A DNA stretch of 14,640 nt from Deltaproteobacteria bacterium (GCA_019309245.1 JAFDGP010000027.1:1-14640), one strand, 5' to 3'. Counted from the first letter of the stretch, positions 1 through 8,112 are shown. Notes: generated by a model from the sequence alone, not told the origin. A program made the numbers and translations.

Positions 1-1426
1 CGCTCCCCTTGCCCGGTTCGCTCTCGACCCATATATCCCCCTTATGCGCGGCAACAATGTGTTTGGCAATCGCCAGCCCGAGGCCGGTCCCCCCTGCCGT
101 CTCCTTGCCGGTATCAATTCTGTGAAATTTGTCAAAGATTTTTTCGATATCTTTCCCGGCGATGCCGCAGCCGGTGTCAGCCACACAAACTTCAGCAAAT
201 CCCGGAGTTTTGCCGCTCGGCTTGGCACGGACAACCACCTTGCCCCCCCTGGACGTGAATTTCAACGCATTTCCGAGCAAATTCTCCAGAATCTGTCCCA
301 CACGGTCTCCGTCTGCCCTGACCGTCGGAAGGTTCCCATCCAGGTGCATTTCCAGGGCGATGCCGTTTCTCAGGCTCATCGGCGTAAACTTCGACACGGC
401 CTCCTCGATAATCTCCGTCAGGCTGCAATCCCTGAAAAAATAATGCGTCATCCGGGCCTCCATAGACGACAGGTCCAAAATCCGATTCACCGAGCGGATG
501 AGTCTCTCGCATTCCTCGTTTATGATTTGCAACAATGCTTCTTGTTTATCGGGAGAATCCCGAAACCCGCCTTCCAACAGCATACTTGAGGCCTCTTTGA
601 CCGCGGTGAGCGGGGTCCGAAGCTCGTGGGAGACATGGCTGATAAAGTCGGCCTTCATTTCATCCAGCTCCTGAAGCCGCTCACACATCAGGTTAAAAGC
701 CTGGACCAGTTCCTTGATTTCCGGCGGAGAAGAGATTCCCCGCATCTCTTCAAACCTTCCCGCCGATATTTCCTTGGTCTTTTCCTGAAGCAGGTGAATA
801 GGACGGTTGATGCTTCTCGTGTTGAAAAATGAAATCAGGATTCCCATTACAATCACCGCGGCGGCTGTCACCGCCGTGATCTTCGACACACGCGAGCTGA
901 TCTCACTGGAGGCCTTGAGCTTGGCGTCTCGATCCTGTCTGGCCACCCGGATGGTGTCTCTTAACCCTCGGTTGATTTCTTCAACCGCTTTTTCCTTTTC
1001 TTGTTGCACCGTCTCGTAAGGATATTGCCGGCCTGCGGAAATGAACTCGAATTCTTGCTGCATGGTCATTCCGTACGCCTCGTGCCATCGCTTAACCCGG
1101 GCAAGGAGGCGCTTTTTTTCCGGGGTATCCATGACCTGCTCCAGATCTTTCAAATCCTTCGCAAACTGCGCCTGAACCTTCATAAATTGCTTGAAGAAAT
1201 CTTCGTCTTTCGAAACCATGTATTTCTTTTCAAATCCACGTTCGGAAAACAATCCCTCCACGAGGCCCTCGGCCAGGCGGATCCCGGTGCTCTCAACGCT
1301 GATAACCGCATGGGTGATTCGGTCCAGTTGACTCAACTTGAACGTGACGTAGACGCCCAGAAAAACCACCACCACCATGATCGCCAGATACCCGATGGTC
1401 AGCCTTTTAAAGATTGTGAGCTCCAT
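1..1426 (-). CDS. Membrane sensor histidine kinase (3' end outside window)
   Basis: Two-component sensor kinase: autophosphorylates a histidine and passes the phosphate to a response regulator not in this window. 475 codons are visible. Order: transmembrane segment about 10-32, periplasmic, mostly helical region about 33-182, second transmembrane segment about 183-203, HAMP linker to about 256, then the dimerisation/phosphoacceptor helix with motif SHELRTPLT (phosphorylated His about 267), N box ENLLGNALKF (381-390), G1 box DTGCGI (417-422) and G2 box GGTGLGLAI (445-453). The reading frame stays open to the window edge with only the last few dozen residues expected to be missing. Start ATG at 1426-1424, with AAGGG about 11 bases upstream. 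The periplasmic helices resemble four-helix-bundle sensor domains; the ligand cannot be read from sequence. It diverges from the PP-loop gene at 1670, so it may or may not control the neighbouring cluster. The family assignment is certain; the signal is unknown. Confidence 0.93.
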   Translation of the reverse strand, partial: MELTIFKRLTIGYLAIMVVVVFLGVYVTFKLSQLDRITHAVISVESTGIRLAEGLVEGLFSERGFEKKYMVSKDEDFFKQFMKVQAQFAKDLKDLEQVMDTPEKKRLLARVKRWHEAYGMTMQQEFEFISAGRQYPYETVQQEKEKAVEEINRGLRDTIRVARQDRDAKLKASSEISSRVSKITAVTAAAVIVMGILISFFNTRSINRPIHLLQEKTKEISAGRFEEMRGISSPPEIKELVQAFNLMCERLQELDEMKADFISHVSHELRTPLTAVKEASSMLLEGGFRDSPDKQEALLQIINEECERLIRSVNRILDLSSMEARMTHYFFRDCSLTEIIEEAVSKFTPMSLRNGIALEMHLDGNLPTVRADGDRVGQILENLLGNALKFTSRGGKVVVRAKPSGKTPGFAEVCVADTGCGIAGKDIEKIFDKFHRIDTGKETAGGTGLGLAIAKHIVAAHKGDIWVESEPGKGS

Positions 1427-1669
1427 TGCCGATTTATCCCTTAATGTCATGCACGGTACAAACAAACATACCATGTCTGTCCATGAACACAAGAACCGAG
1501 TCCCGGATCTCAACCCACCGCGTGTCTGGGAGGGCAAACGCGTGCGCGGCCGTTTAGATAGTCACGGAACCGTCGAAAAACATCTCATTATCTTGAGCAT
1601 TTAAACTTCTGATGATATGTGTTTTAATAAATGCCGATTACAAACCGTTCTCAGAAAGGAGTCCCGACC

Positions 1670-2491
1670 ATGAACCAGGACACGGATCGTCTGATGGGCC
1701 TGCCGTTGGAAGAAAAAATCGAACAATCCAAGGCGGTCATCCAAGAGGCGCTTGAACGTTTTTCTCAAGATGAATTGTACCTCGCCTGGACGGGCGGCAA
1801 AGACAGCACCACCATGCTCTGGCTCTATCGCCAGGTCTGTCAGGAGCAAAACCGCCCTCTGCCTCGCGCCATGTTCATTGATGAAGGCCATGTGTTTGAA
1901 GAAATCCTGGAACTGGTCGACAAGGTCAAAGACCTGTGGAATGTAGACGTCTGTATTGCCAAAAACACGGATGTGAGCGACCGGGCCAAACACGTCGGCG
2001 ATCTCATTCACGTGGCCGACCTCAACGAACGGAATCGAAAAGAAATTGAAAAGCTCGGCTATCAAGAAGACACCTTTCCGTTCGAACCCGAGTCTTTTGT
2101 CGGAAACCACCTCATGAAAACGGTTGCGATGAACGTCTTTATGGAACAGCGGAAGGTTAAGGCCCTATCTACTGCAATTCGCTGGGACGAACAAGAGGCC
2201 AGAATTGAAGAGACGTTTTTCAGCCCCCGGAAAAGTCCCGATCATACCCGGGTACACCCGATCCTGCACTTTAAAGAACGCGACATCTGGGATACAATCC
2301 ACCAGTATAAGATACCGTTCTGCTCTCTGTACTACCAGGGCTACCGGTCCCTGGGCGCAAAAGGATCCACGACCAAGAATTCCGATATCCCGGCATGGGA
2401 GCAGGACCTTGAAAACACGCCGGAACGGGCGGGCCGCGGCCAGGACAAGGAACAGATCATGTCTCAGTTGAGGTCCCTGGGGTACATGTAA
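1670..2491 (+). CDS. CysD/PAPS-reductase-family PP-loop nucleotide enzyme
   Basis: 273 aa, adenine-nucleotide alpha-hydrolase fold, cytoplasmic. Seen: PP-loop TGGKDS (41-46) for ATP, FIDEGHVFEE (69-78), RWDEQEARIEETFF (171-184), which parallels the RRDEEKSRAKER segment of CysD, RVHPILHFKERDIW (194-207), YYQGYRSLGAKGSTT (221-235) and a conserved end ERAGRGQDKE...LGYM. The CysH catalytic ECGLH cysteine is absent, and the SLGCxxCT cysteines found in relatives are Ala and Ser here (SLGAKGST). Thiol-based PAPS reduction is therefore unlikely, and adenylyl transfer (ATP sulfurylase small subunit type) or another PP-loop reaction fits better. No cysN follows, which leaves the small subunit without its GTPase partner here. 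ATG 1670 is chosen over an in-frame ATG at 1631 because AGAAAGGAG (1653-1661) sits 8 bases before it. First gene of a plus-strand cluster, 26 bases before the ATPase gene. The 243-base upstream gap shows only weak promoter-like hexamers. Family is secure; the exact substrate is not. Confidence 0.85.
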   Translation: MNQDTDRLMGLPLEEKIEQSKAVIQEALERFSQDELYLAWTGGKDSTTMLWLYRQVCQEQNRPLPRAMFIDEGHVFEEILELVDKVKDLWNVDVCIAKNTDVSDRAKHVGDLIHVADLNERNRKEIEKLGYQEDTFPFEPESFVGNHLMKTVAMNVFMEQRKVKALSTAIRWDEQEARIEETFFSPRKSPDHTRVHPILHFKERDIWDTIHQYKIPFCSLYYQGYRSLGAKGSTTKNSDIPAWEQDLENTPERAGRGQDKEQIMSQLRSLGYM

Positions 2492-2517
2492 GGCGCCTTT
2501 GCCGCGCTGATTCCTGG

Positions 2518-4185
2518 ATGGCCATGTATCTTGCTCACTACAATCTGGCCGAAAAGCCCTTTCAAATCACCCCCGACCCGCGATTTTTGTGGCTGGGCGA
2601 AAAGCACCGAGAAGCCCTGGCCGCCCTGAGATACGCGGTCCGGGATCACAAGGGCTTCTTGTTGCTCACCGGCGATGTCGGCACCGGAAAGACGACCCTC
2701 ATCCGGGCCTTGCTCAACCACCTGGACAGCAACACCATTGTGGCCACGGTGGTGGATCCCAGCCTCGACATCCTGGAGTTTTTCACCTTTCTTGCCGACA
2801 TCTTCCATATTAAAGCCGACGTCACAAGCAAGGTGGATTTCCTTTTCCATTTCACCCAATTCCTTCAGCAGGCATCCGCTGAAGGAAAGACCGTTTTGTT
2901 GATCATTGACGAAGCACAAAGGCTTTCCAGAGAGCTTCTAGAGGAAATCCGCCTCCTGTCGAACATCGAAAGCCATAAGGCAAAGTTGTTGAACATTTTC
3001 TTCGTCGGACAAAATGAATTCAACGCCCTTCTAATGCAAGATAACGCGAGGGCCCTGAGGCAGCGTATCGGCATCACCTATCATATTACCCCTCTGACCG
3101 AAGCCGAAACGCGACAATACGTGGAATTCCGCCTCCAGGTGGCAGGGTCGCAAAAGCCCTTGTTCGACCAAAGGGCCATTCGCGAGGTGTTTCAGTTTTC
3201 CCGGGGATATCCCCGACTGATCAACATCGTGTGCGACCATGCCTTGTTGACCGGTTATGTCCGGGACATGAAATCGATCCCGGCCTCCGTCGTCCGGGAA
3301 TGCGCCCGCGAGCTGACCCTGCCCGGTGAAAACCAGCCGGCCAAGACCCCCCTTCCACCCGGAGCTGACGCTTCCAGGAAGGCCCGTCTGCTCCCCAAGG
3401 CGGTTCTCGCGGCCCTGGTCTTGCTGGTCGTTGCGTCCGGGGCTTACCTCGTTGACCCGGCCCGTTCCAGAACCTTCGTTCAACCTGTGATCAACGTTTT
3501 CCGGCATATGTGGAACCGCTTGCCGGTATCGAATACCCCACCGCCGACACCGCCGGAGGCCGCCTACATCCAGAAGGCGCTCCCATTGTCGGCTGATCAA
3601 TCCGAAAGCCCCCTTACCAGCGTCATGAACCCCAGCCCAACACAACGCCCCGACACGGGCCAAGATATCACTGAAGAAATCAAAGACATTGGGAAACAGC
3701 ACGGAGAAGCACCGGCGATTCAAGAGGCCTCAAAACAAGGAGCTAAAAAGCCCCTGGACGTCGCAGAGACCGATCGTGAACGACACACATCCGGTCGCGC
3801 CACATCCGAGGCTCCGGCCCCGATGTTGCTGTCTGAAAATTTCCACCTGATTATTCCGTTTGACTATGATACAAATGCCCTTCCGATCGAAAGCCGGGAA
3901 TCGTTAGACCGGCTGGCGACCGCGATGAAACAAAATCCGGATGTAGAGATTACTGTCGCGGGATACACGGATACGCTGGGAAGCCATCGCTACAATGTAA
4001 AACTCTCCGAATTTCGTGCCATGGTTGTCAAGAGCTACCTGATGGCAAAAGGAATAGGCCCCCACCGTATTGAAGTCGCGGGTAAAGCAGAAGAGAATCC
4101 CGCCCGATCCAACGAAACGCCAGAAGGCCGGTCGGCAAACCGCAGGGTGGAAATTCGGTTGAAACTGGTGGAAGGAAACGATTGA
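2518..4185 (+). CDS. ExeA-like AAA+ ATPase with transmembrane and OmpA C-terminal domain
   Basis: 555 aa. The N-terminal AAA+ domain (about 1-265) starts with the family signature HYNLAEKPFQITPDPRFLWL, has Walker A GDVGTGKTT (52-60), Walker B LLIIDEAQ (127-134) and a sensor-like VGQNE (163-167). A single hydrophobic span lies at about 292-311, then a Pro/Ser-rich linker (about 335-435). An OmpA/MotB-type peptidoglycan-binding domain follows at about 442-552 (FDYDTNALPIE, AGYTDTLGS, YNVKLSEFRA, NRRVEIRLK). Predicted topology: ATPase in the cytoplasm, OmpA domain in the periplasm. ExeA/GspA of type II secretion and the PEP-CTERM-locus ATPases share the AAA part; GspA ends in a different peptidoglycan-binding domain. 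By analogy it could gate or anchor an assembly across the cell wall (inference). ATG 2518 and ATG 2524 are both possible; relatives usually begin MYL, which favours 2524, and neither has a clear ribosome binding site. Probably translated from the same mRNA as its neighbours. Confidence 0.88.
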   Translation: MAMYLAHYNLAEKPFQITPDPRFLWLGEKHREALAALRYAVRDHKGFLLLTGDVGTGKTTLIRALLNHLDSNTIVATVVDPSLDILEFFTFLADIFHIKADVTSKVDFLFHFTQFLQQASAEGKTVLLIIDEAQRLSRELLEEIRLLSNIESHKAKLLNIFFVGQNEFNALLMQDNARALRQRIGITYHITPLTEAETRQYVEFRLQVAGSQKPLFDQRAIREVFQFSRGYPRLINIVCDHALLTGYVRDMKSIPASVVRECARELTLPGENQPAKTPLPPGADASRKARLLPKAVLAALVLLVVASGAYLVDPARSRTFVQPVINVFRHMWNRLPVSNTPPPTPPEAAYIQKALPLSADQSESPLTSVMNPSPTQRPDTGQDITEEIKDIGKQHGEAPAIQEASKQGAKKPLDVAETDRERHTSGRATSEAPAPMLLSENFHLIIPFDYDTNALPIESRESLDRLATAMKQNPDVEITVAGYTDTLGSHRYNVKLSEFRAMVVKSYLMAKGIGPHRIEVAGKAEENPARSNETPEGRSANRRVEIRLKLVEGND

Positions 4186-4265
4186 TTTTGTTGAAAGGGT
4201 ACGTTTTTTCGTGTTTTCGTGATATGTTTTTGGTTCCGGCTCGCCCGGGTTGAAAAGGAGGACAA

Positions 4266-5585
4266 ATGAGCCTTTCGACAAACGGTAACAAGCGCCCCCG
4301 TGCTGTTGTTGTCGGCCTTGACGGGGTACCTTATACGCTCTTGGACGATCTGCGACATGCGGGGCGGATTCCCAACATGGCCACCATTTTCTCCAAGGGA
4401 TTTTTCGGACAAACCCAGGTGTGTATCCCGGAGATCTCGTCGGTATCCTGGTCGTCCTTTATGACGGGCACCCAGTCCGGCGAGCACGGGATCTATGGCT
4501 TCATGGACTTTGAGCCCGGCACCTATAAGATGTATTTTCCAAATTATACTCAACTCAAGGCCCCGACCCTGTGGGATATCCTGGCAGATCAAGACAAAAA
4601 AACCGTGGTCATCAACATGCCCGCGACCTACCCGGCACGGCCGATCCAGGGCGCGCTCATTTCAGGATTCGTGGCGATCGATATCAACAAGGCCGTTTAT
4701 CCATCCGGCCTGATTCAGCCGCTGACCGACCTGGGCTATCGCATAGACGTCGATACCATGAAGGCCAGAGAGGACCATGACTTCCTGTTCAAGGAGCTGG
4801 ATGTAACGCTGCAGGGCCGAAAAAAAGCCGTTGATTTCCTGTGGCGGGAAATCGACTGGGATCTTTTCATTGTCGTGGTCACCGGGACCGACCGGCTGAT
4901 GCATTTTCTCTGGGAAGCTTACGAAGACAAGGGACATCCGTATCACCAGGCCTTTCTGGATTATTTTGACGATGTAGATCGATTTGTCGGACATGTGTAC
5001 GAACGGTTTTTGGACCTTGAAGACTCAACCAACGGCCTTCACGGGTTTTACATGCTTTCGGACCACGGTTTTACAGGAATCAAGACCGAAGTCTACCTCA
5101 ACCGCTGGCTTGAAGAACACGGCTATTTAAGCTATAAAAAGTCTCCACCGGATACCATTATGGACATCGGTGCCGGTTCCAGGGCCTTTGCCATGGATCC
5201 GTCCCGCATCTATATCAACCTCAAAGACAAGTATCCCCAGGGCACGGTGGCTCTGTCGGACTACGAAGACACCCGCCGGGAGCTTAAAGAAGGCCTGGAA
5301 TCCTTGACCTTCGAGGATGGCACGAGGATTGCCAAGCAGGTCTTTTTGAAAGAAGAGCTGTATCACGGACCGTTTTTAGATCAGGCCCCGGATCTGGTGG
5401 TGCTCTCGCACCACGGCTACGATCTGAAAGGAAAGGTCAAGACAGATACGGTGTTCGGACGATCAAACCTGGTGGGAATGCATACCCAGGACGACGCTTT
5501 TTTCTACAGCGGCCAGGGGCATGCCTGTGGGTCCATCTTTGATGCCAAGGACATCATCTTGTCGGGTATTGTACTCAATGCGTGA
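4266..5585 (+). CDS. Alkaline-phosphatase-superfamily phosphodiesterase/phosphatase-like protein
   Basis: 439 aa; type I phosphodiesterase/nucleotide pyrophosphatase-like member of the alkaline phosphatase superfamily. The two-metal site is recognisable in order: Asp19 (VVGLDG), the Ser-rich nucleophile segment PEISSVSWSSFMTG (55-68), Asp209 and His213 (TGTDRLMHF), Asp266-His267 (SDHGF) and His406 (GMHTQDD). It should therefore be catalytic, hydrolysing or transferring a phospho- (less likely sulfo-) ester. No signal peptide is seen: the N-terminus MSLSTNGNKRPRAVVVGLDG runs straight into the first strand, so the protein is predicted cytoplasmic. The ATG is preceded by AAAAGGAGG, a strong ribosome binding site. 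It lies 80 bases after the ATPase gene. Its last six codons fall inside the first copy of the 49-base repeat, and its stop overlaps a possible alternative start of the TPR gene. The substrate cannot be told. Lipid-linked sugar or nucleotide intermediates of an envelope polymer are a guess from context. Confidence 0.88.
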   Translation: MSLSTNGNKRPRAVVVGLDGVPYTLLDDLRHAGRIPNMATIFSKGFFGQTQVCIPEISSVSWSSFMTGTQSGEHGIYGFMDFEPGTYKMYFPNYTQLKAPTLWDILADQDKKTVVINMPATYPARPIQGALISGFVAIDINKAVYPSGLIQPLTDLGYRIDVDTMKAREDHDFLFKELDVTLQGRKKAVDFLWREIDWDLFIVVVTGTDRLMHFLWEAYEDKGHPYHQAFLDYFDDVDRFVGHVYERFLDLEDSTNGLHGFYMLSDHGFTGIKTEVYLNRWLEEHGYLSYKKSPPDTIMDIGAGSRAFAMDPSRIYINLKDKYPQGTVALSDYEDTRRELKEGLESLTFEDGTRIAKQVFLKEELYHGPFLDQAPDLVVLSHHGYDLKGKVKTDTVFGRSNLVGMHTQDDAFFYSGQGHACGSIFDAKDIILSGIVLNA

Positions 5586-5615
5586 GCCGCAATTTGAATT
5601 GAGTTTCTTAAGAGG
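5567..5615 (+). repeat. 49-base dispersed repeat, copy 1
   Basis: Matches 8175-8223 at 43 of 49 positions without gaps, same orientation. It covers the last six codons and stop of the phosphatase gene and runs into the TPR leader. It contains the palindrome CAATT-TG-AATTG (5590-5601) and the perfect palindrome TCTTAAGA (5606-5613). In copy 2 the first palindrome is CGATT-TG-AATCG, so both arms changed together. Function unknown; operator, hairpin or mobile repeat are all possible. Confidence 0.8.
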
Positions 5616-5637
5616 AGTAATTCAAAGGGGAGCTGCT

Positions 5638-7932
5638 TTGACACATCACCGCCTAATTTTTGTTGTCCTTTTGGAGCTGTCTTTGTTCGTCGCTTGTAGC
5701 GGAGACCCCATCGAAAGACGTGACAAACACCTGAAACGCGCAGATCGCTATTTTGAGAAACAACAATACAAGGAAGCAATCATTGAGTATCGAAATGTGG
5801 TTCAGGCGGATCCGAAGTTTGCCCGGGGATACCACCGCCTCGCACTGGCCTATCTCAAGACAGGGCAGCCCAAGGAGGCCTTTTCCGCGCTTTTGAGGGC
5901 GGTTGAGCTGGACCCCGCAAACCTGGACTCCCAACTCAAGCTCGGACAACTTTTTCTGCTTGGGAAAAAGACGACCGAAGCGGCTGAAAAAGCAGCGCTG
6001 GTCCTTAAGAAAATGCCTGAGAATATCGATGCCCTGCTCCTGAAAACCGGTGCGCTCTTACAGGAAAATAACACCGCAGAAGCGCAACAGACACTGCGCC
6101 GGATCACCGCCATCGACCGGGATAATGCAAAGGCCTATATTGCGCTGGCACGCATCGCAGGCACCCAAAAACAGTTCGACAAGGCGCGAGAATTCCTCCG
6201 CAGGGCCCGAAAGGTCCAGCCGGACGACCCGGCCGTGCAACTCGAACTGGCCGCCTTTCTGGAAAACCAGGGGGAGATTGAGGCAGCGCGCAACACCTTG
6301 AAAAAGGCGGCTGAAAAGGCTCGGGACAACCTGATGCTCTGGTCCAAGCTGGCCGCCTTTTATACCCGCCATCAGGACCTGGGCTCCGCGGAAGCCACTT
6401 ACAAAAAAATCGTGGAAACCGCGCCTGACGAGGTCGAACACAAGATCACTTTGGCCCGATTCCATGCCGTTCAAAAACACTGGCCTGAGGCCATCCGCTG
6501 GGCCAAAAAGGCTCTGGAACAGGAGCCGGACAACCTGGATGTTCAGAATGCCCTGGCTGCGTTATATCTGGACAGCGGTGATCCGGACCAGGCCGCCGAC
6601 CTGGTGGATGCAATCCTGAAAGAAAACAAGGAGCATCCCGGAGCCCGCCTGTTGAAGGCCCGCCTACTGCTTGCGAAAAACGACCTGGATGAAGCCGCAA
6701 GGATCCTCGAAGGCATTGTTACCGAATATCCCGGTCATGCCGCGGCCAATCATTATCTGGGTCTTGTCTATGTCGCCCAGAAAAAACCAAAAAAAGCCAA
6801 GAGACCTTTGCTTAAGGCAGTGGAGTACAATCCCTCTGATGTGAAGGCCCGTCTGGTTCTGGCCCGCATCTTCCTGGGTGAAAGATCACCGGATCTCGCC
6901 CTTGAACAGGCCGACGCCGCCCTGGCAAAACGTCCGAAACTCTATAAAGCCTTGGTCCTGAAGGCCGCTGCATTGGAACAAAAAAAACAGTTTCAAAAGG
7001 CCCGGGAGATCCTGTTAAAAGCAGCGGCGGCACAACCGGACAACCCGGCACCATTTCATCGGCTAGGCCTTCTTGAACAGCGCGACGGCCATTATGATAA
7101 AGCAGCCCACTACCTGGACAAGGCCCTTTCCCTTAAGCCCGATGATGTGCGTGCCCTGGCCTCCCGGGTTGCCCTGTTCCTGCGCCAAGACGAATCCGAC
7201 AAGGCCTTGGCGTTCCTTGAAGCCAGAATGGCGGATCAAAAAGGACAAACGCCCCCGGGGTTTTCTGCGTTTCTTTATGAAATGCAGGGAGGCATTTTCT
7301 TCGCCCGGAAACAGTACGACCAGAGCGAGGCCGCCTTCAACAAAGCGTTGTCTTTGAAACCCGACCTCATCACCCCGTATCTGTCCCTGGCCCGGTTGTA
7401 CCTGGCAAAGCAGGAAACCGAAAAAGCGATTCAACAATACCGAAAAAGCCTGGAGAAGCAGCCCCGCTTACTCCAGGCGCATATGGCGCTGGGAGCCATC
7501 TATGATGCCCTCGGAAGATCAACGGAAGCAAAACAGGCCTACGAGGCCGCACTCAAGATCAAACCCGGATTTGCGCCCGCGGCCAACAACCTCGCATGGC
7601 GCCTTCTAGAAGAAAAGCAAGACCTGGATCGGGCCTTGACCCTGGCCAGACAGGCAAAGGTCCAGCTTCCCGACGATCCCCACGTGGCCGACACCGTGGG
7701 CTGGGCATATCTGATGAAAGGGCTGTATGATAGCGCCATTTCCGAACTGACTGACGCCGCCGAAAAGATGCCCGAGAATCCCACGATCCAATATCACCTG
7801 GCCCTTGCCCACTGGAAAAATCAGGACAAGGCACCCGCCCTGGATGCCTTAAACAAGGCCCTGGCTACCACCGAGCCCTTCCCTGAACGAAAAGAGGCAC
7901 AGGCCCTGCTCGCTGAGATTGATACCTATTGA
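5638..7932 (+). CDS. TPR-repeat outer-membrane-type lipoprotein
   Basis: 764 aa from a TTG start. The start is chosen because AAAGGGGAG (5623-5631) lies 6 bases upstream and the resulting N-terminus is a short lipoprotein signal: MTHHR, a hydrophobic stretch, then FVAC with the acylated Cys at residue 20, followed by Ser and Gly, compatible with outer-membrane sorting. The lipobox is slightly off consensus (Phe at -3). An in-frame ATG at 5578 would overlap the phosphatase stop and add 20 residues in front of the signal, which looks less likely. The rest is about twenty 34-residue tetratricopeptide repeats (for example AIIEYRNVVQADPKFARGYH, AEAAFNKALSLKPD-type units) to the C-terminus, giving a long superhelical protein-binding scaffold, presumably periplasmic. 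It resembles TPR lipoproteins of exosortase/PEP-CTERM and exopolysaccharide loci such as PrsT, but that identity is not established. Last gene of the cluster, followed by the structured gap 7933-8288. Confidence 0.87.
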   Translation: MTHHRLIFVVLLELSLFVACSGDPIERRDKHLKRADRYFEKQQYKEAIIEYRNVVQADPKFARGYHRLALAYLKTGQPKEAFSALLRAVELDPANLDSQLKLGQLFLLGKKTTEAAEKAALVLKKMPENIDALLLKTGALLQENNTAEAQQTLRRITAIDRDNAKAYIALARIAGTQKQFDKAREFLRRARKVQPDDPAVQLELAAFLENQGEIEAARNTLKKAAEKARDNLMLWSKLAAFYTRHQDLGSAEATYKKIVETAPDEVEHKITLARFHAVQKHWPEAIRWAKKALEQEPDNLDVQNALAALYLDSGDPDQAADLVDAILKENKEHPGARLLKARLLLAKNDLDEAARILEGIVTEYPGHAAANHYLGLVYVAQKKPKKAKRPLLKAVEYNPSDVKARLVLARIFLGERSPDLALEQADAALAKRPKLYKALVLKAAALEQKKQFQKAREILLKAAAAQPDNPAPFHRLGLLEQRDGHYDKAAHYLDKALSLKPDDVRALASRVALFLRQDESDKALAFLEARMADQKGQTPPGFSAFLYEMQGGIFFARKQYDQSEAAFNKALSLKPDLITPYLSLARLYLAKQETEKAIQQYRKSLEKQPRLLQAHMALGAIYDALGRSTEAKQAYEAALKIKPGFAPAANNLAWRLLEEKQDLDRALTLARQAKVQLPDDPHVADTVGWAYLMKGLYDSAISELTDAAEKMPENPTIQYHLALAHWKNQDKAPALDALNKALATTEPFPERKEAQALLAEIDTY

Positions 7933-7960
7933 TCCGTGCAATCAACAGGCGATGCCAACT

Positions 7961-8104
7961 AGTTTCCATCCATAAATGGCCCTTTTTCCTCTGAGCGGCG
8001 TTCTCCGCGGGTTTCCGCCTGCGGTGTACGCCAAGTACGCCTCGGCGGAAACCCTTGTGCGGCCTTGCTCAGAGAAAAAACTGCTCATTTATGAATTGGA
8101 AACT
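7961..8104. repeat. Nested imperfect palindrome, about 144 bases
   Basis: Paired blocks from outside in: AGTTTCCA (7961-7968) with TGGAAACT (8097-8104); CATAAATG (7971-7978) with CATTTATG (8086-8093); TTTTT (7983-7987) with AAAAA (8075-8079); CTCTGAGC (7989-7996) with GCTCAGAG (8067-8074); CCGC (8005-8008) with GCGG (8059-8062); GGGTTTCCGCC (8009-8019) with its exact complement (8044-8054); and a head GGTGTAC (8023-8029) with GTACGCC (8035-8041) around GCCAA. Begins 28 bases after the TPR stop. Could be a MITE-like or REP-like element, a structured RNA, or a barrier between convergent genes. No run of T follows it, so it is not a classical terminator. Confidence 0.85.
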
Positions 8105-8112
8105 TACGTCGT

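Noticed and set aside
1631..1669. Upstream ATG for the PP-loop gene
   Set aside because: No Shine-Dalgarno before it, while AGAAAGGAG is ideally placed for ATG 1670.
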